In this document: positions 30,533 to 39,138 of the stretch, piece after piece
Position numbering within the stretch: the stretch's first letter is position 1
Layout of the letters: every line of letters starts with the position of its first letter
Virus record (IMG/VR): IMGVR_UViG_3300032083_004035
Location: 1-40,029 of that record
Length of the DNA: 40,029 bases
DNA from: a virus
Direction: 5' to 3' (one strand)
Translations under genes and position numbers: made by a program
Notes under the pieces: generated by a model
Databases searched by the model: none
Told to the model about the DNA's origin: nothing
Seen by the model: the letters and a program-made list of their open reading frames with translations, nothing else

Positions 30533-31233
30533 TGTCAAATCAGTTAGCAGGGTTTCGCGCAACCGGCACGGTCACCGGGACGGGAAACATCAGCCTCACA
30601 AGCATCGTTCCGAACGTCGGCTCAATCCCAGCCTCCAACCTGACCGTTGGGCAAAAGGGCTGGGCGATTGTGCAGGCCGGGTCCGCTTCAACGCTTCAGC
30701 GCGAAATCGTCTATCTCACCTATACGGCGGACACGCCCGGCGCCGGGATTATGTCGCGCGGCGAGGTGAAGTTTTCCACCAGCTCCAACACCAAGATCAA
30801 CTTCGCCGCCGACACGACAGTTATCGTTGAATTCGACGTTCCGGACGACAACATCGTTCACAAACTTGGCGACAGCGAAGGCTGGCACCTCATCGACGAG
30901 TTGGCGACGGCGCTTGGCCTTGAACAGACCACGGACGACCAGACTGTTACGGCGGGCAACGTCACAACGGTACTGACGGCGAACGGCATTAACAAGCGCT
31001 ACGACGTGACCGTCATGAACGAGGCAGACCCGACAGAATATGTTTCCTTCTTCGTGATCTCCGGGCCTGACGCAGGCGGCGGCAGCGCAACGGCGTCTCA
31101 GCCGGACAACATCATCGAAGAAGGCGATCTCACGCTGGAGTGGTCTGGCGTGACTTACAACGTCCGGAACAATTCTGGCTCCTCCGTGACCTTCACCAAG
31201 ATGGTCCGCACCTCCCGCGCAGAAGCCGCCTAA
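30532..31233 (+). CDS. Virion structural protein (233 aa)
   Basis: ATG 30532 overlaps the previous stop (TAATG); a GTG at 30496 is not preferred. The Thr/Ser/Gly-rich, beta-strand-rich product (TGTVTGTGNISLTSIVPNVG, GWAIVQAGSASTLQREIVYL, VTYNVRNNSGSSVTFTKMVR) looks like a fibre or collar protein without catalytic motifs. The next gene codes for a beta-helix tailspike, so it may be the adaptor that attaches the spike. Confidence 0.65.
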   Translation: MSNQLAGFRATGTVTGTGNISLTSIVPNVGSIPASNLTVGQKGWAIVQAGSASTLQREIVYLTYTADTPGAGIMSRGEVKFSTSSNTKINFAADTTVIVEFDVPDDNIVHKLGDSEGWHLIDELATALGLEQTTDDQTVTAGNVTTVLTANGINKRYDVTVMNEADPTEYVSFFVISGPDAGGGSATASQPDNIIEEGDLTLEWSGVTYNVRNNSGSSVTFTKMVRTSRAEAA

Positions 31234-31251
31234 CACTAAGGGAACAACAGA

Positions 31252-33270
31252 ATGGCTATCGCACCTCGCCTCGTAAAGAGCGCGAACAAGATTGTTGCGC
31301 GTGATATTCAGCCCGGAATGCAGCCGCAGTCTACGCTTACGCTCTCGGGCGGCGTGGCGGTTCCCGTATATGGCGCGCACGTCATTGCGGCCGAAAGCGG
31401 CACCACCGATAACTTCGACAGCGTTACTCTCACAAACCTGCGCGCGGGCGATGTTGTCGAGTGGACCGTAGACGCAGGCGATAGGATCACGTTCACCAAC
31501 GGCGTCGGAAACATTACGACCAGCACTGGCGCCAGCATCATTGCTTTGGCCGGCCAGACCGTTCGGACTAAAGTGAACGCTGCAGGCAACGGCGTTGTCG
31601 CCACACTTATTGACAGACAAATTCATTATATTGCGTCGTTGACGGCGTTAACGGCCAAAAGCACTGCAAACCTTACGTCCGGCTACATGCTTTATGTAGC
31701 AGAGCTTTCGCGCGGCGGTCTGTTTGTGTGGGACTCCTCCAATCTTTCGACGGAAGTGGGCTATGAGACAGCCGGGAACGAGGGCGTTTATTTTGCGCCA
31801 GACAGTGACGATACGGGCGCGTCCGGCGCTTGGGTTCGTCAGTCATATCGGGAAGGCAACAGTTTAAACATTGACTGGTTTGGCGCGCTTCCGGATGCCT
31901 CATCGGATAGCACGGATGCGGTGCAGGCTTGCATCGACTTTACGCAGGCGTCCGACAGGCGACCGATCCGCGTTCCTGCAGCACGATATCAGCTTGACGG
32001 ATCGTTGAGCGTTCCGCACGGCACGGCGATAGAAGGCTCCGGCTTCTGGTCTGAGGAAAGAAACTATTTCGGTTCTGCAGACTGGGACGATGCCGAGACC
32101 GACGGATCGATCCTTGAGTTTACCATAACGTCTGGCGTGTTCATAGAGTTGGGCGGAGACCGCGATCTCAATCCGTCGAGCTTTCAGTACGGCGGGCGCT
32201 TTGAAAAGTTGCTCATTATGGGGCCGGGAACGGGCACTGCAACAGCAGTCAAAATGAAAGACGCGCTTTGCTGGCATTACGAGCAGGTCGCTATTGCGAA
32301 CTCCTATCGCGGTCTGTGGTGGGATTTTGTCGAGGAATCCCGCTTCCATACGATTTCGTTCTGGGGCTGCGTCGAAGGGTTCCTGAGCGATGCGGACGAA
32401 GACGATTACGGCAACAACGAAAACTCGGTGTACGGATTCGAAGCGAACCGCTGCTGGTATCCGATCACTGCGATCAACGGCGAAGGCAACGCGTTTTACA
32501 AGGGCCTGCTTCAGCACACCCACCAGGACGCGATCCGTCTTACCAGAGACGATGTAAACGACGCCGCAAACCCGCTGAACATTCTCACGATGTTTGCGTT
32601 CTACGACTTCTGGGTTGAGAACGGATCGACGGGACAAGCCTCCGAGGATCCCACCAATACGCGCATGAACGGCGTGCTGTTCAGGATCAGCGGCGATAAC
32701 AACTACGGCCATACGTTCGACAATTTCCGGCTGTCGAACTCCATCTCTCCGAGCCTCACGGGCGGGTCCGATTGCGGATATCACCGCTTTAGCAACATTA
32801 TCAAGGTGTCCGGCCCGGCGGTGAACTTCACCATTCCTTCAACAATGCCAAAGTGTGAGGTGACTCGCCGGAAAAGCGTCGGCTTCGTTGATAACAGCAG
32901 CACCGGTGACGTTCAAATTCGGGACGATCTCACGCTCACTGTGACCGACCTTACGGGCGTGGCCAGCGCAACTGTGCACGCTGTGAAAACCGGCGGCACG
33001 GCGCACCTTCGCGTCATTGGAGCAACCGGCACCGGCGCCAGCGATATCATCACGATTTCCGGACTGACCGAAACTTACAGACCGCGAAAAAATACTGGCT
33101 TCTTCCCGGTCCGCGTCGTGGATAACAACGTCTACGGTTTCGGAATGTGTCGGGTCACAACGGCGGGCCTGATTGAGATTTACAAGGATGCGGCGGGCGC
33201 GTCGTTCGGATCGAGCGCGAATACGGGGTTCTCGACGTTTGACATTGATTTCGCTACCGAGGTGATTTAG
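31252..33270 (+). CDS. Tailspike with pectate-lyase-type beta-helix
   Basis: A 672-residue protein with AAGGGAACAACAG before ATG 31252. Residues 1-130 form a beta-rich head-binding-like region. Residues about 204-290 (LNIDWFGALPDASSDSTDAV, QACIDFTQASDRRPIRVP, then LDGSLSVPHGTAIEGSGFW) match the start of the pectate-lyase-3/tailspike right-handed beta-helix; the helix appears to run to about residue 540. The C-terminal 130 residues (NSSTGDVQIRDDLTLTVTDL onward) form a distinct beta domain, perhaps for trimerisation. Such spikes bind and often cleave host surface polysaccharides. The 3' end overlaps the oppositely directed sulfotransferase gene by 17 bases. Confidence 0.85.
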   Translation: MAIAPRLVKSANKIVARDIQPGMQPQSTLTLSGGVAVPVYGAHVIAAESGTTDNFDSVTLTNLRAGDVVEWTVDAGDRITFTNGVGNITTSTGASIIALAGQTVRTKVNAAGNGVVATLIDRQIHYIASLTALTAKSTANLTSGYMLYVAELSRGGLFVWDSSNLSTEVGYETAGNEGVYFAPDSDDTGASGAWVRQSYREGNSLNIDWFGALPDASSDSTDAVQACIDFTQASDRRPIRVPAARYQLDGSLSVPHGTAIEGSGFWSEERNYFGSADWDDAETDGSILEFTITSGVFIELGGDRDLNPSSFQYGGRFEKLLIMGPGTGTATAVKMKDALCWHYEQVAIANSYRGLWWDFVEESRFHTISFWGCVEGFLSDADEDDYGNNENSVYGFEANRCWYPITAINGEGNAFYKGLLQHTHQDAIRLTRDDVNDAANPLNILTMFAFYDFWVENGSTGQASEDPTNTRMNGVLFRISGDNNYGHTFDNFRLSNSISPSLTGGSDCGYHRFSNIIKVSGPAVNFTIPSTMPKCEVTRRKSVGFVDNSSTGDVQIRDDLTLTVTDLTGVASATVHAVKTGGTAHLRVIGATGTGASDIITISGLTETYRPRKNTGFFPVRVVDNNVYGFGMCRVTTAGLIEIYKDAAGASFGSSANTGFSTFDIDFATEVI

Positions 33271-34330
33271 CGAAAGCCACTTGCGCTCTTCTGGAGTGAG
33301 ACGCAGAGTCCGCCAACTCTATCAGCACGTCCGCAAGCGATGCCATGTCACGATCCATTTCAAAAATGTCAGCGCTGCCTGACATTGCGAATGGGCGGAA
33401 CAAGCATTCACGTTCTGGAAAGAATTGCGAGCGCACCCACTCGTTTGAATCGCTGAACGCGGCGTCATAGGCCGAGATCTGTTCGCTCGTAGGGTGAAAC
33501 CGGCCAAGTCCCGCAAAGTGTCGCTCCAGCGCCTGCAGAATCCGGCCATGCGCCGGGTTCTCTGTTCCATTTACAAACGGCGCAGTTTTCGCATTTACCG
33601 CGTTCAAGATGCGAAGGGCCGGTTTGGACAGGGATGCGTTTTCCGGCGGAGGCAACGTCATTCCGGAATCCGGAACGATCCCGGTTGCTGCGCAGAAATC
33701 CGCGATCAGCGAGCCGCCAGAAAAGAAGTCGCGGTCGAAAAGGCGCACGCTAATGTCTCTGGAACAATGGCTGGTCCATCGCTCAATCGTGCGCCGGTGA
33801 TTGCAGATGTTCTCATAATAGGCGTGCTTAGGTCCGGGAAAGGCTTCGTAATGAACGCCTGCCTTCATTCCTGTGGACATAAGCGAGGTCGCGGCTTCGA
33901 TAGGGTTTCGGATGTAAAGGACTATCGAGACCGTATCGAACAGTGAAAGGAGATAGCGCTGAAGGTTCTGGATTTCCGCATCCTTGCGCAAGCGAGATTG
34001 CAGAAACTCTGAACTAACGATCCAGGTATCGCAGCGCGAGGTCGCGACTTCGCGCGCAAACGCTTTTCTCCATTCGCGGGAGAGGCGCTTGCGTTCATCG
34101 GCAGTACGCACGCCCTTCCTTTCGAAGAACGGGTCTGGCGTGTCGGGAGCAAGCGAGGACAAATAGAGGCGCTTGTTATTCAAGTCGCCGAGCGCCGCAG
34201 GAATGGCAATCCCTTGGCGGTTTAGCCATTCCCTGTTTGCGCCCAGAAATTTCTGTATCGAGGTGGTGCCGGTCTTCTCGGTGCCGATATGCAGAAATAA
34301 GCGCTTTTTCCTGTTCGCTCCAAAAATCAT
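33254..34330 (-). CDS. PAPS-dependent sulfotransferase
   Basis: On the - strand, 358 residues from ATG at 34330; a longer start at 34387 would overlap the amidase gene and is less likely. The 5'-phosphosulfate-binding loop is HIGTEKTGTTSIQ (14-26) and the 3'-phosphate motif is IRNPIEAATS (140-149, Arg141 and Ser149), together the signature of the PAPS sulfotransferase fold. A later region (FHPTSEQISAYDAAFSDSNE) is in keeping with bacterial carbohydrate sulfotransferases. It would transfer sulfate from PAPS to a sugar or other hydroxyl. It is one of only two - strand genes and runs tail to tail with the tailspike gene, suggesting separate acquisition and its own promoter. Confidence 0.85.
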   Translation of the reverse strand: MIFGANRKKRLFLHIGTEKTGTTSIQKFLGANREWLNRQGIAIPAALGDLNNKRLYLSSLAPDTPDPFFERKGVRTADERKRLSREWRKAFAREVATSRCDTWIVSSEFLQSRLRKDAEIQNLQRYLLSLFDTVSIVLYIRNPIEAATSLMSTGMKAGVHYEAFPGPKHAYYENICNHRRTIERWTSHCSRDISVRLFDRDFFSGGSLIADFCAATGIVPDSGMTLPPPENASLSKPALRILNAVNAKTAPFVNGTENPAHGRILQALERHFAGLGRFHPTSEQISAYDAAFSDSNEWVRSQFFPERECLFRPFAMSGSADIFEMDRDMASLADVLIELADSASHSRRAQVAFAKSPR

Positions 34331-34370
34331 AAAGCGGATTACTGCAAATCCTTCAATGAAAGGCAAGTCC

Positions 34371-34793
34371 ATGAGCATCACGCTCATTTGTATTCATTGC
34401 AGCGCTACAAAGCCTTCTCAGGATATAGGCGCTGCGGAGATTGATAGCTGGCATCGGCAAAGAGATTGGGCCATGATCGGCTATAACGACGTAATCCGCA
34501 GGGATGGACGCCTTGAGCCGGGGAGGCCGTGGGGCGCGGCGCTCGCTCACGCCAAGGGATTTAACGAAGGGGCCATTGCAGTCTGCATGGTCGGCGGGAT
34601 TAGCGAAACAGGCGAGCCGGAAGCGAACTTCACACCGGCTCAATGGAAAACGCTTGACGCCTATCTTGCCTTCGCGAAGCTCCGGTATCCAGATGCTGAT
34701 ATTAAGGGGCATCGGGATTTGAACGGGGTGAATAAGGCATGTCCGAGCTTTAGCGTTGCTCGTTATCTACAAACGGGCGAAGTGGTTGCTTAA
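34371..34793 (+). CDS. Endolysin: T7-lysozyme-like N-acetylmuramoyl-L-alanine amidase
   Basis: ATG 34371 has AAAGG at 34359-34363 and gives 140 residues; the frame is open further upstream but only opposite the sulfotransferase gene. Zinc ligands expected from T7 lysozyme are His9 (CIHCSAT), His114 (GHRDLNG) and Cys124 (KACPSF); Tyr38 and Lys122 match the catalytic pair. The enzyme cleaves the bond between muramic acid and the L-Ala of the peptide stem. No signal peptide, so a holin is needed for export. The 3' end overlaps an HNH gene on the other strand by 44 bases. Confidence 0.9.
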   Translation: MSITLICIHCSATKPSQDIGAAEIDSWHRQRDWAMIGYNDVIRRDGRLEPGRPWGAALAHAKGFNEGAIAVCMVGGISETGEPEANFTPAQWKTLDAYLAFAKLRYPDADIKGHRDLNGVNKACPSFSVARYLQTGEVVA

Positions 34794-35298
34794 GATACTC
34801 TTTCGGCAAAAATTCTTCGCTGCGTTTCTTTGCTGCGGCAAGATATGCATCGGAAGCCTCTTTAATGGTGTCAAACGCTCCAAGATACTGCAATCGGCTG
34901 TTGACACTCAGGCACGCTTGAAAGCGGCCTGAAGGGAGTCTGTGAACACCTCTTGGGAGTCGGCTTTTGCGGCGGCGAATGTTTTTGTTGATGGCATTTT
35001 CAGATGCGCTGGCATCTCTCAGGTTTCGCCACGCGTTGTTGGTGTGGTCCATGTCCTTGTGGTCCACCTGTTGGGCTGGCCATGCGCCGGTCATGTAAAG
35101 AAACGCAAGGCGGTGCGCAAAATAGATTTGTCCATCAATCTTAATTTGACGCCTGCCTTTGGTGTCAATTGAGCCCGCAATGTTGCCTGCTTTAACGCAT
35201 CCGCCGCGCCCCGGCAGGGTTACTTTCCAACTGAAAACGCCGGACTCTGCGTTGTAGTTCAGCAATTCACAAAGTCGCTTATGCGTGAGTTCAGCCAT
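34750..35298 (-). CDS. HNH homing endonuclease with AP2-like domain
   Basis: On the - strand, 182 residues, with AGGAG five bases before the ATG at 35298. An N-terminal segment (LTHKRLCELLNYNAESGVFSW) is followed by the HNH core (GQIYFAHRLAFLYMTGAWP, QQVDHKDMDHTNNAWRNLRD, SASENAINKN) with the His and Asn residues of the fold, then an AP2-type DNA-binding domain (GVHRLPSGRFQACLSVNSRL, YLGAFDTIKEASDAYLAA). Free-standing HNH-AP2 genes are mobile in phages. Its end overlaps the endolysin gene and its front faces a 239-base gap, consistent with an insertion. Confidence 0.85.
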   Translation of the reverse strand: MAELTHKRLCELLNYNAESGVFSWKVTLPGRGGCVKAGNIAGSIDTKGRRQIKIDGQIYFAHRLAFLYMTGAWPAQQVDHKDMDHTNNAWRNLRDASASENAINKNIRRRKSRLPRGVHRLPSGRFQACLSVNSRLQYLGAFDTIKEASDAYLAAAKKRSEEFLPKEYLKQPLRPFVDNEQR

Positions 35299-35537
35299 CT
35301 CATCTCCTAGTGATGCGCGCGGGCCGGGCGTAACTCCGGCTACAATCTATTCCGTCAGCGGCCTTTTTAACGAGCAGGTAGCACGCTCTGGCGCATCCTC
35401 GGAGATCAACCCTACTGAGCCAACGCTGACGGCATACCGTAATCGCGGTGCGAGCGCTTCTACTTTCAGCGCCGCCGCGCGCCTAACGATTCTACCGAAA
35501 ACCGCCTGATTATCAAGCAAAAGAGGGAACCTGACGT
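35299..35537 (+). other. 239-base gap with a possible gene remnant
   Basis: No well-supported gene. A + strand frame from GTG 35285 to 35509 encodes up to 74 residues whose second half (IYSVSGLFNEQVARSGASSE, then AYRNRGASASTFSAAARLTI) looks like the beta-rich end of a virion protein but has no good start. It may be the stump of a gene broken when the HNH gene arrived. A small stem, GCCGG (35323-35327) / CCGGC (35336-35340), lies at its left. Confidence 0.35.
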
Positions 35538-38069
35538 ATGTTGAAAACCATGCGCCATGCAGGAATGTTTATGGCGGCGCTCGCCTTTGTGGCGATGCTG
35601 TCGTGTGTTGAAGTGAGGGGGCAGGAAGCGCCCGGAGCGCAACTGGACGCCCGGGACGCAGCGCAGGATAAGGCGCTGGAGGACCTCGCCGCCGAACTGG
35701 CCGCAAACGGGGCCAAGGACGGCTCACAGGACGCGGCGATTGCCGAGGCCATGCAGAGGCTCGACGATCTGAAGGCCGCTCACGAGGCTCTGGCGGCGGT
35801 TGTGGCGGGCATTGAAACGCCAGAGCCGGAACCCGAGGAACCCACGGAACCGGAAGAACCCACCGACCCCGAGCCCGAGGAGCCGACCGTACCGGCATGG
35901 AGCCTCTCGCTCCTTGACCTTGACGCCAAGGTCTCCACCCCCCTCACAGGCCCCGTGACCCTTCCTGCCGGACGCTATACGATTGCAGCGGGAGACGCCG
36001 CACAATCGCCGGTGACGTTCACGATCAACGGCACGGTTTGCGCCAAGGAGAACATCAAACCCTATCATGCCTGCGGGGACGAGCGCCCGGCGCCGTTCAT
36101 GACCGGCGACAACACCGTGACCGTGACGGATGGGGCGGGCGCGACTCTCAACGCCGCGCTCATCCTGCTGGCGCCCGAGACTCCCACGGAACCGGAGGAG
36201 CCGACAGAGCCCGAGGAACCGACGGACCCCACGCCGACGGAACCCGAGCCGGAGGAACCTGCCGAGCCCACGGACCCGGTCCCGACCGATCCGAACGCGC
36301 CGCCGCTCTCGGCCACGAAATTCCAGATCGGGCCCATTTTCTCCTTCGGCGTTCTCGATCCATTCATCAACAAATTCTGGTCGTCTACGGCGCCGTTCAT
36401 CAACGGAGCTTCGGCGAAGAACGGTCTGCCGCTCGATCAGGTGGATCCCGAGACGGGCCTTCCGCTTGTCCTCGCCGATGGGGATATGTGGATCGGCAAC
36501 ATGATCTCCGGTTCTGACAAGGACGGGGATTGGGTCTTTGAATGGGAGTGTGAAGGCGGCGGTTCTCAGTGCGCGGACTTCTCGATCTGGGCCGGCGGTC
36601 CGAGCTCGCCCTCGTCGCCGGGCCGCATGGAGTTTACCAGAGAATACGCCAAAAACCAATGGCTCGGCTTCCGAATTCACCTGAAGCGCCTCGACGGAAA
36701 GCTCTCGCGCATCGCCCTGTTCAGGGCTGAAGACGAGGCGGACTATCGCGCCGGGAAAATCCTGCGCCGCAAGGTGGTCGAAGCGATTGAGCCCTACGAC
36801 ATCCTGCGCACCATGGACTGGCAGAACACGAACAACGCGCATCCGGTATCGGTCGATGAGTTGCCGGGCATGGAGGCCGCGTTCTGGGCGCTGACGGACT
36901 TTGACGGGCGCAATTACGATCCGCCCTATATCTCCATGCCGCTCCGGGCTGTCGCGCGCGTCGCCATGGAAACCGGCAATGAGTTGTGGATGCAGGCGCC
37001 GGTCTATCTCGGCTTTCCGGAGAGAATCGCTGACATCCAGATTTCTGAAGGCAAGAAGATGGAGGCCTATATCGGCGAGCATATCGCCGACATCTTCGCC
37101 AGCAACGAATGGGACCGCTACGCGGACGCTCTCGTTGAGGCCCTTGAGGCGGAAAACTATCCGGCCGACCGGATGCTTTATGTGTCCGTCGGGAACGAGG
37201 TCTGGAACTGGGGCTCCGCCTTCTGGTGGGGTTCGACCTATGGCCTCGGCGTCGGCGACGCCCTGAAATATCAGGAGCGCGGACTGCCGGGCTCGAAGAT
37301 CCAGCTCGGCTACGGCGCGCTTATGGCCCGCTGGAAACTGGCGATGGACGGAGCCCTTGAACGCGCCGGGCGTGAGCAGAAAATCACCTATGTCATCGAA
37401 CAGATGCAGGGCGGATACAACGCCCTCGGCGCCGTTCTCGGAGCGAAGACATGGCTCGCGGACAATGGCGAGTCCTGGGACGATCATCGCGACGGCTTCG
37501 GCCTTGCCTATGCGCCGTACTTCAAGGGCGAGTATGACCGCTTCGTGATGACGGCTGAAGAGCTGAAGGTCATCGACACCGACAACCGCCGCAAGACCCC
37601 GGAGGAAATAGCAGCGCTTGATGCGGCGAAGAAAGCGATTCGCGATCAGGTTCCGGGCCGCTGGCAAAAGCTCATCGCCGAACAGCCGGAAGAAACGAAG
37701 AAAGCCTTCGCAGACTACCAGATCGAATACTTCCGCAACGAAGGCTACATCTGGGCGGAGCAGGTGGAGCAGGTCGCCAAGGACCACGGCGTTCACGTCG
37801 TCGGCATGTATGAGGCGGGCAACCATCTCAACAAAACTCCGGCCTATGTGGACAAGGCGTGGCGCGACGCCTTCATCTGGGGCGAGGAGGGAGGCCGGGC
37901 CAACTACGAAATCTATCTTATGATGGCCAAACGCTTCCCCGGTATTGTCATTGCGAACTACACGCTTGCGGGTCCTGTCGGCGGCGATCCGTGGGGAGAC
38001 GGAATGCTCGGCGAGGATAATCCGTATGCCGCAAGCTACCGGAAACTTATGGAAACCGTGCGTAAATAG
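35538..38069 (+). CDS. Exported clan GH-A-like glycoside hydrolase with Pro/Glu linkers
   Basis: An 843-residue protein with AGAGGGAA before ATG 35538. Residues 1-29 form a signal peptide (hydrophobic FMAALAFVAMLSC; a weak lipobox ends at Cys23). Residues about 33-92 form a charged coiled coil. A first Pro/Glu-rich linker (93-119), a small beta domain (120-212) and a second linker (213-257) lead to a large catalytic-type domain (258-843). There, YVSVGNEVWNWG puts Glu554 in the acid/base place of clan GH-A TIM barrels, and VVGMYEAGNHL puts Glu759 in the nucleophile place. Inferred activity: beta-glycan hydrolysis, perhaps of host surface or matrix polysaccharide. A signal peptide is unusual for a virion protein, so secretion or periplasmic action is possible. 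Confidence 0.75.
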   Translation: MLKTMRHAGMFMAALAFVAMLSCVEVRGQEAPGAQLDARDAAQDKALEDLAAELAANGAKDGSQDAAIAEAMQRLDDLKAAHEALAAVVAGIETPEPEPEEPTEPEEPTDPEPEEPTVPAWSLSLLDLDAKVSTPLTGPVTLPAGRYTIAAGDAAQSPVTFTINGTVCAKENIKPYHACGDERPAPFMTGDNTVTVTDGAGATLNAALILLAPETPTEPEEPTEPEEPTDPTPTEPEPEEPAEPTDPVPTDPNAPPLSATKFQIGPIFSFGVLDPFINKFWSSTAPFINGASAKNGLPLDQVDPETGLPLVLADGDMWIGNMISGSDKDGDWVFEWECEGGGSQCADFSIWAGGPSSPSSPGRMEFTREYAKNQWLGFRIHLKRLDGKLSRIALFRAEDEADYRAGKILRRKVVEAIEPYDILRTMDWQNTNNAHPVSVDELPGMEAAFWALTDFDGRNYDPPYISMPLRAVARVAMETGNELWMQAPVYLGFPERIADIQISEGKKMEAYIGEHIADIFASNEWDRYADALVEALEAENYPADRMLYVSVGNEVWNWGSAFWWGSTYGLGVGDALKYQERGLPGSKIQLGYGALMARWKLAMDGALERAGREQKITYVIEQMQGGYNALGAVLGAKTWLADNGESWDDHRDGFGLAYAPYFKGEYDRFVMTAEELKVIDTDNRRKTPEEIAALDAAKKAIRDQVPGRWQKLIAEQPEETKKAFADYQIEYFRNEGYIWAEQVEQVAKDHGVHVVGMYEAGNHLNKTPAYVDKAWRDAFIWGEEGGRANYEIYLMMAKRFPGIVIANYTLAGPVGGDPWGDGMLGEDNPYAASYRKLMETVRK

Positions 38070-38077
38070 ACGGGGGA

Positions 38078-38341
38078 ATGGTGCAGTTTGAACGGCATAT
38101 CCAAACGGGCCTACTCACTCTGATAACGGGCCTCATGGCGTGGGTTTTGGTGTCCACAGAGCAGCACGGACGTGATATAGTCCGGCTCGAAACCAGAATG
38201 CTCGCCATGGAGGAAAAGATCGAATCCAATATGGACGACCGTTACCGGAAGCAGGACGCACGGGAAGACTTCGCAGTTGTGTACAGCGAGTTAAGTGACA
38301 TCAAGCAGCGTCTGCGGGCGCTTGAAACTCAGGAGCATTAG
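38078..38341 (+). CDS. Membrane-anchored coiled-coil protein
   Basis: An 87-residue protein with CGGGGGA before ATG 38078. A membrane segment (about residues 8-26, QTGLLTLITGLMAWVLV) is followed by a long charged helix with heptad character (DIVRLETRMLAMEEKIESN, ELSDIKQRLRALETQ). Layout resembles XhlA-like phage proteins or accessory lysis proteins. It abuts the next gene (TAG-ATG). Confidence 0.65.
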   Translation: MVQFERHIQTGLLTLITGLMAWVLVSTEQHGRDIVRLETRMLAMEEKIESNMDDRYRKQDAREDFAVVYSELSDIKQRLRALETQEH

Positions 38342-38617
38342 ATGGCTGCACAGGACGATTACAATGCGGCGCGGGCCGATCTCGACGCGAAGGGATCGGC
38401 ATACGTCGCATCGGCCAAGACGGCCTATCAGACGCTAAAGAACAGCGGGTACGTGGGGCCGGGCGATCTTGGCTTGGTTCGCGCCGCCTTCCGCGCAGTG
38501 GTCGGCGTCATGCTCTGGCTTTGCGCAAGGCTCAACCATTGCGCTGGTCAGGTTCCGGGCGTTCAGCCTCTCTCTGGCGGCGGCCCCAAGATTGATGACG
38601 ATCCTGACAATCCGTAG
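38342..38617 (+). CDS. Hypothetical protein (91 aa)
   Basis: ATG 38342 follows the upstream stop directly; AGGAG at 38331-38335 is its ribosome site. A helical N-terminal half (NAARADLDAKGSAYVASAKT) precedes a moderately hydrophobic stretch (LVRAAFRAVVGVMLWLCARL) that may be a membrane or amphipathic helix, and an acidic C-terminus. Role unknown; the setting suggests lysis. Confidence 0.55.
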   Translation: MAAQDDYNAARADLDAKGSAYVASAKTAYQTLKNSGYVGPGDLGLVRAAFRAVVGVMLWLCARLNHCAGQVPGVQPLSGGGPKIDDDPDNP

Positions 38618-38622
38618 GCGTT

Positions 38623-39138
38623 ATGGACTTCTGGACAATCTTTCACTTCGGCGTGGCGCTGCTGATAATCCTGTACGCGATATGGGATTTGCGGCCCCTC
38701 GTCGGGCGCCAATTCCTGTTCGGCGCCGAGATACATGCGGGGATGCTGTTCGCCAGCTTCCTCGCGCGCTTCATAAGCGGCGATCCGTATCCGGTGCTTT
38801 GGTATGGCTTGATCGACGCAACGGCGGTCTCTCTCTACGCGCTCATCATGTTTCGGAAGAAAGCAATCTGGGCGGCGGTTTGCGTTCTTATCCAAAGCGT
38901 GATGCTGTTCATGCACCCGGCGTATGTAGCGTTCGGACAAATTAACCAGAAGGAATATCTCTGGGGCCTCGGGATCATGACGTTCCTTTCCGCCCTTGCT
39001 ATCTTCATCGGAACAATGGCGGGGCGTCATGAATTTGGAAGGGGATGGGACGATTTTCTTTCTTCTCACTTGCATGGGTGGTCTTGGTCTGGGGCTGTCT
39101 CTTCACGCATTCAGACTTATAAAAAGCAGGTGGGTTGA
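38623..39138 (+). CDS. Multi-pass membrane protein, holin candidate
   Basis: A 171-residue protein with about five hydrophobic segments (FHFGVALLIILYAIW; MLFASFLARFISG; PVLWYGLIDATAVSLYALIM; AAVCVLIQSVMLFMHPAYV; LGIMTFLSALAIFIGTMAG) and a short polar C-terminus. It lies between the endolysin and the spanins. Larger than most holins; another membrane role such as superinfection control is possible. Its last 110 bases overlap another candidate ORF in a different frame. Confidence 0.6.
   Translation: MDFWTIFHFGVALLIILYAIWDLRPLVGRQFLFGAEIHAGMLFASFLARFISGDPYPVLWYGLIDATAVSLYALIMFRKKAIWAAVCVLIQSVMLFMHPAYVAFGQINQKEYLWGLGIMTFLSALAIFIGTMAGRHEFGRGWDDFLSSHLHGWSWSGAVSSRIQTYKKQVG

Noticed and set aside
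35724-37826. A 700-codon open frame on the - strand
   Set aside because: It is the antisense shadow of the 843-residue hydrolase; its product is Arg/Leu/Val-rich without motifs, and the + strand gene has a ribosome site, signal peptide and catalytic-type motifs.
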